The translations under genes and the position numbers were made by a program. The notes under the pieces are model-generated. The model saw only the letters and a program-made list of their open reading frames with translations, searched no databases and was not told the DNA's origin. From contig NZ_BAAAUT010000011.1 of NCBI RefSeq assembly GCF_039534085.1, positions 62,001-126,000 on the forward strand: a stretch of 64,000 nucleotides of DNA, given 5' to 3'. Positions 35,560-43,778 of this stretch are shown here, piece by piece (within the stretch, counting starts at the first letter, position 1; each line of letters begins with the position of its first letter). This DNA comes from Planomonospora_B alba (GTDB lineage: Bacteria > Actinomycetota > Actinomycetes > Streptosporangiales > Streptosporangiaceae).

Positions 35560-36654
35560 GTGCGGTTCCGTCGATCAATGGCCGTGGTCATCGCCCTGGT
35601 GAGCGGCTTGTGCGGGTGTTCGCAGCCTGACCCCCTGCCGGTCCCTGAGCCCGCCGGGCAGGTGTGGCCGGGGGCGTTCTTCGAGGTGCCGCAGGAGATC
35701 AAGGGCTTCGGTGACTTGACGCCCGTCGCCATGCTCGACGCTCGCGAGGTCCTGCTGCGGAGCCGTACGGCGATGCTGGCCTACGACCGCAGGAGCAGGC
35801 GGCATCGGATTCTGGCCGAGCCGCCTGCGGATGGGCTCTTCGGTGAGGTGCTGAGCGCCTTCGTCGGGGACCGCGAGGTCGTCTTGATGGAGGGAGACGC
35901 GGAGATCTCGGCCCTGTGGTCGATACCGCGGGCGGGCGGGCCCGCGAGGCTCCTCGCCGCGAGCATCCCCGAACCCGGGACGGTCGCAGGAATGGTCGCC
36001 GACGGTGGGAAGGTCGTGTGGTGGAAATACGACGGAACCAGCCGCGAGGTGCCGCTCTCCGGCGGTGAGCCCAGGGACAGCCACCACCAGGAACTCGACT
36101 ACATCAGCCGGTGGCCGTGGGGGCATCGGGGCGAGGACGGCGTCGTCAATCTGGTCACCGGTGAGAAGCGTGACACGCAGGCGGTGGGTTACGGTCACGA
36201 TGTCCGCTGCGGGCCTGAGTGGTGTGTCAGTGCGGGTGAGGATTCCAGGTACGAGAGCCAAGAAGTGGTGGTGCAGCGCCTGGACGGCTCGGATCGTCGG
36301 CGCGTCCCCGGGAAGATCATGCACGGCGGGCTCTTCGTCGGCGAGCGCTACGGGGTGTTCGACGCGCCGGAAGCCGCCCGCGACCAGTCGATGATCGACC
36401 CGGGGGGCATCTGGGGAGACGCGGTGGTCGTCTACGACCGCTGCACGGGGAAGACCGGGCTGCTTGACGCTCCAGAACCCTCAGAACCTTCGGAACCGGA
36501 GGTTCAGGACGCGCGGTCTCGTAGATATCCGAACGTGATCCGTAACGGAGGAGACTCTTCGGGAATCCTCATGTACTGGAAGGCTCCCGGCGATCGTTAC
36601 ACCGTGTTCGCGCTGCCGGATCCGTCCGTCGGGAAAGAGGCCGCATGTACTTGA
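35560..36654 (+). CDS. Lipoprotein with propeller-like repeats, function unknown
   Basis: A 364-residue protein beginning with a lipoprotein signal (VVIALVSGLCGCSQPD); the lipidated Cys is probably Cys20. The body has regular beta-strand repeats ending in patterns such as GVVNLVTGEKRDT and AVVVYDRCTGKTGLL, compatible with a six- or seven-bladed propeller, but no known family is recognised. A short PSEPSEPEV run lies near the C-terminus. TAGCGT at 35532-35537 is a likely -10. Codon choice is less GC-extreme than in the nuo genes, so it may be a more recent acquisition. Confidence 0.8.
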   Translation: MRFRRSMAVVIALVSGLCGCSQPDPLPVPEPAGQVWPGAFFEVPQEIKGFGDLTPVAMLDAREVLLRSRTAMLAYDRRSRRHRILAEPPADGLFGEVLSAFVGDREVVLMEGDAEISALWSIPRAGGPARLLAASIPEPGTVAGMVADGGKVVWWKYDGTSREVPLSGGEPRDSHHQELDYISRWPWGHRGEDGVVNLVTGEKRDTQAVGYGHDVRCGPEWCVSAGEDSRYESQEVVVQRLDGSDRRRVPGKIMHGGLFVGERYGVFDAPEAARDQSMIDPGGIWGDAVVVYDRCTGKTGLLDAPEPSEPSEPEVQDARSRRYPNVIRNGGDSSGILMYWKAPGDRYTVFALPDPSVGKEAACT

Positions 36655-36830
36655 TCCGATTGATCGTGACGCGAAGGGCTCCCCTGTACCAGCCGTAGGT
36701 GACCGCAAGCTCTGGCGGCCACGGCGGTACCGACGTCAGGCCGGATGACCTCTCCGAGTCGCCCTGTCCGATGGGCTTGACGAGTTCGAAGCAGTGAGCA
36801 CAGCAGGTGAGGAGACCTCCTCGTGCGGCC
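36655..36830. repeat. Intergenic region carrying copy A of a 29-bp dispersed repeat
   Basis: At 36722-36750 this gap carries a 29-bp sequence (CGGCGGTACCGACGTCAGG and 10 more bases) that recurs at 39857-39885 with 25 of 29 bases identical. It marks the left side of the decayed mobile region. No gene seen. Confidence 0.55.
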
Positions 36831-37082
36831 TCAGGGCTGTTCGGGGGTCTCGTTCGTTTTCGGGGCGACGAAGGATCCCATGCCGGGCGTGGTGACGATG
36901 AGGCGGTCCTCGCGAAGCTTGGCGGTCACCTTGCGGATGGTCACGCGGGCGACGCTGAACTCGGCTTCGAGCTTCACCTCGGAGATGAGGGACTGGGGCG
37001 GGTACTCACCCGATTCGATGCGCGCGCGTACGACCTCGTAGATCTGTACCCACTTGGGTCGCGTCGGGTCGTAGTCGATCAT
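36831..37082 (-). CDS. Short GntR-type regulator (DNA-binding domain only)
   Basis: An 83-residue GntR-type winged helix: WVQIYEVVRARIESGEYPP, then EVKLEAEFSVARVTIRKVTAKL and the wing ITTPGMGSFV-like sequence. There is no effector domain, a form common in actinomycete integrative elements and plasmids. The ATG at 37082 is supported by TACAGT on the minus strand ending 7 nt upstream (leaderless). It is divergent from a small hypothetical gene, with a direct repeat between them that may be the operator. Confidence 0.87.
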   Translation of the reverse strand: MIDYDPTRPKWVQIYEVVRARIESGEYPPQSLISEVKLEAEFSVARVTIRKVTAKLREDRLIVTTPGMGSFVAPKTNETPEQP

Positions 37083-37111
37083 GCGAGCAACTGTAGGTAG
37101 CCGCGTACGGC

Positions 37112-37137
37112 TAGCCATAGAAGCTCTTAGCTATAGA
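37112..37137. promoter_or_regulatory. Direct repeat between GntR gene and its divergent neighbour
   Basis: TAGCCATAGA (37112-37121) and TAGCTATAGA (37128-37137) form a 10-bp direct repeat with one mismatch and a 16-bp period, located in the shared promoter region. It is a good candidate binding site for the short GntR protein. Confidence 0.5.
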
Positions 37138-37169
37138 CAGGCATATATAGGTTCGGTAGCGTTTTACGT

Positions 37170-37400
37170 ATGACGACGCTCGAGGAACTGGCACTCCGCT
37201 TCCCCGGTTGGGCGATCTGGCGCAGTCGGACCGACAGCGGGGCCGGCGACTGGTACGCGACGCGGCGGGCCTATCGGATCAGCCAGGCCGAGATCGACGC
37301 CGGTGTCTGCATGACGGTGACCGCCACGACCCTGGAAGCACTCGGCCGCGTCCTCACCGAGCAGGCCGATCGTCAGGCCACCGCAACGCCGTCGCGATGA
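37170..37400 (+). CDS. Small hypothetical protein of the mobile region
   Basis: A 76-residue protein, not recognised by function. Sequence resembles small proteins commonly adjacent to GntR genes in actinomycetes (ELALRFPGWAIWRS, then RISQAEIDAGVCMTV). TAGCGT (37157-37162) ends 7 nt before the ATG, so a leaderless message is predicted. Divergent from the GntR gene. Confidence 0.75.
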   Translation: MTTLEELALRFPGWAIWRSRTDSGAGDWYATRRAYRISQAEIDAGVCMTVTATTLEALGRVLTEQADRQATATPSR

Positions 37401-37495
37401 CGGTGCGAGATCCGGCACTGCTCGCCTGGCGCGGTGATGTCGCCGACCTTTCAGAGTCGAGCTGTCCGGGCATCGCCGTCCATCCCGGACGCGCG

Positions 37496-38158
37496 TTACC
37501 CAACCGCACCACGAAGGGTGGTGGGCAGCCAGTACCGGCCGCTGGGGGTGCGGATGTCCCGGGTCTCGAAGTCCCGGCAGATGCTGGCCAGTGATTCACC
37601 GGCCAGCACGCGGCGTGCGGCCTCGCGGATCACCTCGGCTTCGTCCTCGATGACGGTGATGCGGTCGGCGGCGTAGCCGTACGGGCGCATGCCGCCGCCG
37701 GAGACCTTGCCCGCCTCGGCGTTCTGTCGGCGTTGACGCTTTTGCCGTTCGGCCTTGTGCTCGGCCTCATGGCGGGCGGCTGCCCCCAGCATGCGCGCGA
37801 TGAGACGGCCGGTCGGGGTGGCAAGGTCGATCTCCCCGGTGACCGTGGCAAGTTCGATGCCGCGCCGGTCGGCCAGGTCGATGACGTCTTCCAGCTCGCG
37901 TGGGGAGCGTGTCAGTCTGTCCACGTGCCAGCACACGATCGCGTCGATCGCGCCCGCTTCGATGTCGGCCAGCAGGCGTCGCCACGCAGGGCGGGGGCTG
38001 CCCGAGTAGGCGCTGACGTCGTTGTCGGAGTAGATGCCTGCGACCTGCCAGCCTCGGCGCTCGATCAGCGCGCGGCAGTCGTCTTCCTGGCGGGCCACGC
38101 CGAGTCCGGCGCCCGCGCGGTCCTGGCTGATACGGCAGTAGATCGCTGCTCGTGTCAT
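37496..38158 (-). pseudogene. Truncated large serine recombinase
   Basis: A 220-residue remnant of a large serine recombinase, an enzyme that integrates or excises mobile elements. The resolvase domain is complete: the nucleophile is in YCRISQDRAG (Ser10) and the region VCWHVDRLTRSPRELEDV with the catalytic arginines follows. A recombinase domain begins (GMRPYGYAADR, then ESLASICRDFETRDIRTPSGR), but the frame ends after LPTTLRGAVG, about 200 or more residues short of the normal 450-550. The zinc-ribbon/coiled-coil part needed for site binding is missing. No continuation was found in other frames. Confidence 0.82.
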
Positions 38159-38188
38159 GGGTCACATAGATACACCTTCGTTGGCACC
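38141..38188. repeat. 48-bp direct repeat, copy B (recombinase 5' end)
   Basis: Covers the first codons of the recombinase and its upstream region. The same 48 bp recur in the same orientation at 39819-39866 with 38 of 48 bases identical. The two copies bracket the AraC/RibD-like gene pair. Confidence 0.7.
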
Positions 38189-38318
38189 GGGGTCGCGTGT
38201 CCGGTGGGCCTGACCTCCGGTGAGGCCTGACGGACATGCCTTCTCGTATGAGATCGTCTGCGATCGACGGCCTGCGGCGACCTGTCGGTCCGCCTGTCCA
38301 TCGGTGATGCTGTGACGT

Positions 38319-39158
38319 GTGGAGTACGTAGCAAGAAGGCCGCGGCCGCCGCTGGACGGGCTGGTCGACGATCTCTACTACCTGGCGGGTGAGCCGCCGT
38401 ACGCCCGGCTGACGCTGCCGCCGATGCCGGCGGCGTTGCTCATCGTCAACCTCGGGGCGCCGTTCCGCATCCGCGCCGGCACCGACATCGAGACGGCCGA
38501 GTACGCCGATGGCTGCGTGGTCACCACACCCACCCGCGCGTTGGAGTTCGGTTACCCGCCGGGGACCCGGTCGGTCGGGGTGCACTTCAAGCCGTGGGGG
38601 CTGGCGCCGTTCCTGCCGATGCCCGCGGCCGAGCTGTGCGACCGGCCGGTGACGGTGGAGCAGGCCTGGGGCCGGCCCGCCATCGCCGAGCTGCGGGACC
38701 GGCTGGCCACGGCGGACGGACCGCACGAGATGCTGACGCTGCTCGAGCAGGAGCTGATGCGACGGCTGTGCGAGACCGCCGGGCTGGGGCTGGTCCGCCA
38801 TACGAGCAGCGTCATCGCGACGACCGGCGGGGCGGTGGCGATCGGCGACCTGAGCGTGGCAGCCGGTGTCAGCAGCACTCATCTGGCACAGCGGTTCAAG
38901 GAGCTCATCGGCGTCACGCCGAAGCGGCTGGCCCGCACCTACCGCTTCGCCGCCACCGTGTTCGCGATCGACCCCGCCGGACCGGTCGACTGGGGCGGCC
39001 TCGCCGGTGGCGCAGGTTACTTCGACCAGGCCCACTTCGGCCACGAGTTCCGGGCGTTCACCGGGCTCACGCCGACCCGGTACGTCGAAGTCCGGCGGCG
39101 GTTCCTGCGTGAACATCCCGGCCACGCGCTGGACGGCTGGCCGCTGCCGGCCGATTGA
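38319..39158 (+). CDS. AraC-family transcriptional regulator
   Basis: A 279-residue regulator. The N-terminal ~155 residues form a cupin-like sensor domain; the C-terminal ~100 carry two helix-turn-helix units (LSVAAGVSSTHLAQRFKELIGV and GGLAGGAGYFDQAHFGHEFR) and the typical FTGLTPTRY ending. The next gene encodes a RibD-like reductase 65 bp downstream, a common partner, and may be controlled by it. The GTG start at 38319 lacks a strong ribosome-binding site. Confidence 0.9.
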   Translation: MEYVARRPRPPLDGLVDDLYYLAGEPPYARLTLPPMPAALLIVNLGAPFRIRAGTDIETAEYADGCVVTTPTRALEFGYPPGTRSVGVHFKPWGLAPFLPMPAAELCDRPVTVEQAWGRPAIAELRDRLATADGPHEMLTLLEQELMRRLCETAGLGLVRHTSSVIATTGGAVAIGDLSVAAGVSSTHLAQRFKELIGVTPKRLARTYRFAATVFAIDPAGPVDWGGLAGGAGYFDQAHFGHEFRAFTGLTPTRYVEVRRRFLREHPGHALDGWPLPAD

Positions 39159-39223
39159 TTTCTTACAAGAGCGACGGCTCGCGACACGCTAATTTGGGGC
39201 ACCCCGAAGCAGAGGAGAGCCCC

Positions 39224-39805
39224 GTGGGCAAGGTGGTCATGTACGGCTCGGTGTCGGTGGACGGCTTCGTCGCGGACGAGGATGACCAGCCCGGACCGCT
39301 GTTCGACTGGTTGTCCAGCGGTGACGTCCCGCTGGACGAGAGCGGCGAGGTGAAGGTGTCGCAGACGTCCTACGACTACACCCGGGCGTACTGGGACCAG
39401 ATCGGAGTCACGATCGTCGGCCGCCACGTCTTCGACCTGACGGACGGCTGGGACGGGAAACCTCCGAGCGGGATCGACCACGTGGTCGTCGTGACGCACC
39501 GGCCGATGCCCGAGGGCTGGGACCCCGAGGCGCCGTTCCACTTCGTCGACGGCGTCGAGGCGGCCGTGGCCAAGGCGCAGGAGCTCGCGGGCGACCGCAC
39601 GGTCGAGGTCGCCGCCGGCGACGTCGGCGGCCAGATACTGGCCGCGGGACTCGTCGACGAGGTGCGCATGGACGTCGTACCCGTCGTGTTCGGGTCCGGC
39701 AAGCGCTACTTCGGGCCGGTCGACGCGCAGCACCTGCTGGAGGACCCTGATGTGGTGATCCAGGGCAACCGGGTGCTCCACCTGCGCTATCGGGTGCACC
39801 GGTGA
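39224..39805 (+). CDS. Dihydrofolate reductase-family (RibD C-terminal-like) protein
   Basis: A 193-residue NADPH-binding reductase fold. Signatures: KVVMYGSVSVDGFVADED at the start, GRHVFDLTDGW near residue 70, and AAGDVGGQILAAGLVDEVRM, the cofactor loop. Substrate unknown. I chose GTG 39224 because AGAGGAG lies 5-6 nt upstream; an upstream in-frame ATG overlaps the AraC gene. A second, unrelated-in-sequence member of the same fold lies at 60961-61554. Confidence 0.88.
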   Translation: MGKVVMYGSVSVDGFVADEDDQPGPLFDWLSSGDVPLDESGEVKVSQTSYDYTRAYWDQIGVTIVGRHVFDLTDGWDGKPPSGIDHVVVVTHRPMPEGWDPEAPFHFVDGVEAAVAKAQELAGDRTVEVAAGDVGGQILAAGLVDEVRMDVVPVVFGSGKRYFGPVDAQHLLEDPDVVIQGNRVLHLRYRVHR

Positions 39806-39818
39806 CCGATCGGAGCGG

Positions 39819-39866
39819 GATCGTCGCTCGTGTCAGGGGTCACCTGGACGCACCTTCGGCGGTACC
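39819..39866. repeat. 48-bp direct repeat, copy C (relict recombinase start)
   Basis: Matches the 5' end and leader of the truncated recombinase (copy B), with its start codon changed to CTG on the minus strand and the similarity ending after about seven codons. It continues rightward into the 29-bp repeat shared with 36722-36750. It looks like the decayed end of a second recombinase copy. Confidence 0.65.
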
Positions 39867-39938
39867 AGCGTCAAGCCGGGTGACCCGGTTGCGTCCACGG
39901 ACGTGGTGTGAGAGAGCGTTTGGTTGGTAGCTGTTCGC

Positions 39939-40263
39939 CTAGTACGTCCCTCGCCAGGTTGGGGTGTTTTCATCGGTGATGCGCTTGCCGATGTTGTCGA
40001 TCATCGCGATGTGGATCACGGCTTCGGAGCTGGTGGGCAGGGTCTCGTAGTCGCGGGCGAGGCGGCGGTGGAGCATGAGCCAGCCGAAGGTGCGCCCGAT
40101 AACCCAGCGGCGTGGGAGGACATGGGAACCGCGGGTGTCGGGGGCGCGGTGGACCGGTCGGGCGGCGGTTGAGCCGGGCTTGGCGCCAGGCGGCGAGGGT
40201 GGGCGCGATCAGCGCCCATCGGGCGTCGGAGATGTCGGAAGGGTAAGAGCGTCGGGGGTTCAT
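39939..40263 (-). pseudogene. IS5-family transposase remnant
   Basis: Two transposase ends are fused with the middle missing. The N-terminal piece begins MNPRRSYPSDISDARWALI, the DUF4096 start of IS5-family transposases. The C-terminal piece, in a different frame and ending at the TAG at 39939-39941, reads RRWVIGRTFGWLMLHRRLAR and DYETLPTSSEAVIHIAMIDN, the DDE C-terminus containing the last conserved Glu-region. About 150-200 residues are deleted and the frames do not match, so it is inactive. Confidence 0.88.
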
Positions 40264-40852
40264 GCTCGACCCTTACGCCGCTTGGAGTTCACTGCGGCGC
40301 GCCCGCCGGAATCCGGCGTGTCCGGGACGGGTCTGCGCCAGACGGACTCCGGAGTCGATCGTCTTGCGAAACGGGCTTCGTCCGAGCAGAGCCCGGGCCC
40401 CCAAGCCGGTAGATCCTGCGCATCTGAGACTAATCGCCTGAAAGGCAATTGGACTCAAAAGGTATCCGAACATACCTGAATGCCCTCCCAGAAAGGCCCG
40501 TATCTACCGTCACCGGGACCAGCAGGTCCTCCCAGCCGACCAGATGAGACCACAACGGGCTTTGAGGTCCCATGCCACTTTGGCTTCGATACCCCACACA
40601 TCACAGCAAAGCGCACACGAAACACCACAGTCCGTCAATCACAAGAAGTCGGTAGCAGAAAGCGTGGGAATCCCTCGACTGGTGCCAACCACGATGAGCC
40701 ATCGGTGCCAACCGGCTTGGTCCGAGGAACCTCGCCCGTCAGGTCGCCACGCTCCGCCGGTTCCAACTAGCGTGATCCGGCTCACCGGGGTGAGGCGGGA
40801 GATCCCTCCACGGTGTGATCCGGATGATCGACGGTCTCCCTAGACTGGCCGG
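40264..40852. other. Gene-poor stretch, probably mobile-element debris
   Basis: About 590 bp with a lower GC content than the rest. It contains small dyads (GCCTGAAAGGC near 40436) but no frame with recognisable protein features. TAGACT at 40841-40846 is the -10 of the following kinase gene, 6 nt before its ATG. Confidence 0.5.
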
Positions 40853-42181
40853 ATGGCTTCTCCCCCCGCCCAGCGGGCGCGGCTGCGGCCCGTCGCCCGG
40901 CTGGGCCGCGCGCTCACCGCGGCCGTGTGGACCGGCAGGGCCGGCCCGCCGCACCCCCGCCCCCGGTGGCTGGCCCCCCGCGTGCCGGGGTTTCTGAGTC
41001 TGCTGCCGTTCCGCACGATCGACCTGGTCCTCGTCGCGGATCTCGTGCTGGCCTTCATCCTGTTCCGCGCCGTGCAGGCGCTCATGAGGGACGAGTCGCT
41101 GTATATGGCGGCGCCTCTGGACGAGGGAGAGATCGCGTTCATCGCCGTGACCTCCTCGCTGCCGCTGGCGCTGCGCGACCGCTGGCCGCTGACGGCCTGG
41201 CGGCTCGCGGTGGTGCTGATTCCCTGGGGGATCGCCACCCGCGGCCAGGACCTGGAGGCGGCCTTCTCCGCCGACGCCGTGATCATGTACCTGCTGGTGG
41301 TCTACGCGGTCGCGGTCCGCTGCGAGCGGCACGTCATCATCGGCGTGTGGATGATCTCGGCTGCCGCCCTGTGGATCCTCGGCATCCAATCCGGCCCCAA
41401 CCTGCCCGGCGTGACGCTCATCGGCATCGCCATGGTGACCGTCACCGTCCTGTTCGGCTACAACGTCCAGGCCAGGAGGACGGCCGCCAGGCGGCTGGCC
41501 GAGGAGGAACGGCGCAGCGAGCAGGCATTGGCCGGGCAGGCCGTGCTGGAGGAGCGGGCCAGGATCGCCCGGGAGCTGCACGACGTGGTGGCGCACCACA
41601 TGTCGGTGATCGCCATCCAGGCGGAGGCCGTGCCGCTGAAGGCGCGGGGGGACGCGCGGCTGCTGGAGGAGGGGCTCGGCGAGATCCGCGCGCTCTCGCT
41701 GGCCGCCATGACCGAGATGCGCCGCGTGCTGGGCGTGCTGCGCGACGGGGACGGGCGTACGGACACCGCGCCGCAGCCGGGTCTGGGCCGCCTGGACGAA
41801 CTCGCCGCCACCGCGCGCTCCGCCGGGCTCGCCGTGGAGCTCAAGCTGAGCGGCGACCTGCTCGAACTGCCCACCGCGGTTAATCTGTCCGCCTACCGGA
41901 TCGTGCAGGAGTCGCTCAGCAACGCCATGCGGCACGCGCCCGGCTCGGCCGTGACGGTGAAGATCTCCCGATCCGGCGACGAGCTGAACATCCACGTGGC
42001 GGACGACGGCGGGGACCGCGCCGCCGCGGAGGCGGCGAAGGCGGGGCGCGAGAAGCACACGGGACACGGCCTGATCGGGATGCGGGAACGGGCCGCCATG
42101 CTCGGCGGGAGCGTGCGGGCGGGGCCGGTGGGAAAGGGCTTCGCGGTCACCGCGATACTTCCGATCGCTGAGGAAGCATGA
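40853..42181 (+). CDS. Two-component sensor histidine kinase (NarL-type system)
   Basis: A 442-residue membrane kinase. Five or six hydrophobic segments cover about residues 55-205, with no large extracytoplasmic sensor domain. The HisKA_3 dimerisation motif is ERARIARELHDVVAHHMSVI, with the phosphorylated His at 243; the ATPase domain contains NLSAYRIVQESLSNAMRHAP (N box) and HGLIGMRERAAMLGG (G2 box). The signal is unknown. The stop overlaps the response-regulator ATG (ATGA). The message is predicted leaderless from TAGACT. Confidence 0.95.
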   Translation: MASPPAQRARLRPVARLGRALTAAVWTGRAGPPHPRPRWLAPRVPGFLSLLPFRTIDLVLVADLVLAFILFRAVQALMRDESLYMAAPLDEGEIAFIAVTSSLPLALRDRWPLTAWRLAVVLIPWGIATRGQDLEAAFSADAVIMYLLVVYAVAVRCERHVIIGVWMISAAALWILGIQSGPNLPGVTLIGIAMVTVTVLFGYNVQARRTAARRLAEEERRSEQALAGQAVLEERARIARELHDVVAHHMSVIAIQAEAVPLKARGDARLLEEGLGEIRALSLAAMTEMRRVLGVLRDGDGRTDTAPQPGLGRLDELAATARSAGLAVELKLSGDLLELPTAVNLSAYRIVQESLSNAMRHAPGSAVTVKISRSGDELNIHVADDGGDRAAAEAAKAGREKHTGHGLIGMRERAAMLGGSVRAGPVGKGFAVTAILPIAEEA

Positions 42182-42879
42182 CGATCAGGGTGCTCATCGC
42201 CGACGACCAGGGCATGGTCAGAACCGGTTTCACCGTGTTCCTGGACGCCCAGCCCGACATCGAGGTCGTGGGCGAGGCGGTGAACGGACGGGAGGCGGTC
42301 GAGCGCATCGCCGAGCTGCGGCCGGACGTGGTCCTGATGGACGTGCGCATGCCGGTCATGGACGGGCTGGCCGCGACCCGGGAGATCCTCTCCGCCGGCC
42401 CGCGCGGGGAGTCCGGGGAGCGGACCGGTTCCGGCGAGGACGACGGGCACCCGCCGAAGATCCTGATCCTGACCACCTTCGACCTCGACGACTACGTCTA
42501 CGAGGCGCTGCGGGCCGGGGCCAGCGGGTTCCTGCTCAAGGACGCCTCCGCGCAGCAGCTGGCCGAGGCCGTACGGGTGGTCGCCGCCGGGGAGGCGCTG
42601 CTGGCGCCCTCGGTGACCAGGCGGCTCATCGCGGAGTTCGCCCGCGTCGGGCCGCAGCGCCCGCGCGTCCGCCTGGACGGCATCACCGGACGCGAGACCG
42701 AGGTGCTCGTCCTCATCGCCAAGGGCCGCTCCAACCAGGAGATCGCCGAGGAGCTCGTGCTCTCGGAGCAGACGGTCAAGACCCACATCGGCCGGATCCT
42801 GGCCAAGCTGGACCTGCGCGACCGGGCCCAGGCGATCGTGTACGCCTACGAGTCCGGGCTGGTCCGCCCCGGCGAGTGA
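42178..42879 (+). CDS. NarL/FixJ-type response regulator
   Basis: A 233-residue response regulator. The receiver domain has the acidic pair Asp9-Asp10 (IADDQ) and the phosphoacceptor Asp55 (VVLMDVRMP). The LuxR-type helix-turn-helix occupies the C-terminus (GITGRETEVLVLIAKGRSNQ, then LSEQTVKTHIGRILAKLDL). A ~20-residue hydrophilic insertion (GPRGESGERTGSGEDDGHP) after beta-strand 3 is unusual in length. Overlaps the kinase by 4 nt. Confidence 0.95.
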   Translation: MTIRVLIADDQGMVRTGFTVFLDAQPDIEVVGEAVNGREAVERIAELRPDVVLMDVRMPVMDGLAATREILSAGPRGESGERTGSGEDDGHPPKILILTTFDLDDYVYEALRAGASGFLLKDASAQQLAEAVRVVAAGEALLAPSVTRRLIAEFARVGPQRPRVRLDGITGRETEVLVLIAKGRSNQEIAEELVLSEQTVKTHIGRILAKLDLRDRAQAIVYAYESGLVRPGE

Positions 42880-43037
42880 GGTCCCCCGGGGACCGTCCCA
42901 CGCCCCGCTCCCCGGGATGGCGCCGCCTCCCTCCCTCCGGGGGGTGACGTGAAGGTGAGCACCGCGGTGTGACGCGAGTTACCGATCTTGATTCGTAGCG
43001 TCCTGTCTCGTTCCCCCGAACCGGACAGGAGGCCCCC

Positions 43038-43778
43038 GTGCTCCGCTCCTCGCTCGCCGTCGCCACCGCCGCGGCGCTCACCTACCTGGTCGTCCCCTCG
43101 CCGCAGGGTGACCGGATCATCCGGGTCTACGGCGATCTCAGTACGGCGGAGCACGTGGCCGTCATCGTCCCCGGCGCCGACACCACGTCCGCCACCTTCG
43201 ACGGCGGGCGGGCCAAGCCGTACAGCACCCCCGGAGGCGGGGCGCGGGCGGTGCTCGCCCAGGCGCGGGAACTGGATCCGGCAGCCCGGCTGGCCGTGGT
43301 CGCCTGGCTCGGGTACGACAGCCCGACGACCGTCAGCCTGGGGTCCGCCACCGGCTGGGCCGCGGAGAAGGGCGCCCCGGCGCTGCGGCGCTACGTGAAC
43401 GAGACGCTCCGCGGCAAGCGGGTCAGCCTGCTGTGCCACAGCTACGGGTCGGTGGTGTGCGCCAAGGCCGCGCCGGGGATCCGGGCGGACAACCTGGCCG
43501 TGTTCGGCAGCCCCGGGCTCGGCGTCTCCTCGGCGGCCGAGCTGGGCGGGGTCCCGCTCTGGGCGGGCAGCGGCACGGAGGACTGGGCGCGCAGCATCCC
43601 CAAGATCAAGGTCGGCCCGCTGGGCTTCGGCCGCGATCCCGCCGAGCCCGGCTACGGTTCCCGGGTGTTCGCGGCCGGCGCCGCCGGGCACAGCGATTAC
43701 CTCGCTCCCGGCGGCGAGTCCCTGCGCAACCTCACCCTGATCGCCCTCGGGCGGACCGCCGAGGTGTCCCATGCGTGA
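43038..43778 (+). CDS. Alpha/beta hydrolase (DUF1023-like), probably exported or membrane-anchored
   Basis: A 246-residue alpha/beta hydrolase of the DUF1023 type. The nucleophile elbow is CHSYGSVV (Ser near 137-139), with Asp in the strand following GVPLWAGSGTEDW and a His in GAAGHSDYL. A short hydrophobic N-terminus (LAVATAAALTYLVVP) may be a signal or anchor. The GTG start is preceded by CAGGAGG. The next gene starts 8 bp before this one ends. Confidence 0.87.
   Translation: MLRSSLAVATAAALTYLVVPSPQGDRIIRVYGDLSTAEHVAVIVPGADTTSATFDGGRAKPYSTPGGGARAVLAQARELDPAARLAVVAWLGYDSPTTVSLGSATGWAAEKGAPALRRYVNETLRGKRVSLLCHSYGSVVCAKAAPGIRADNLAVFGSPGLGVSSAAELGGVPLWAGSGTEDWARSIPKIKVGPLGFGRDPAEPGYGSRVFAAGAAGHSDYLAPGGESLRNLTLIALGRTAEVSHA

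Noticed and set aside
40480..40770. 96-residue frame in the region after the IS5 remnant
   Set aside because: No ribosome-binding site, low-complexity Pro/Ser/Thr/Arg composition and no recognisable domain.
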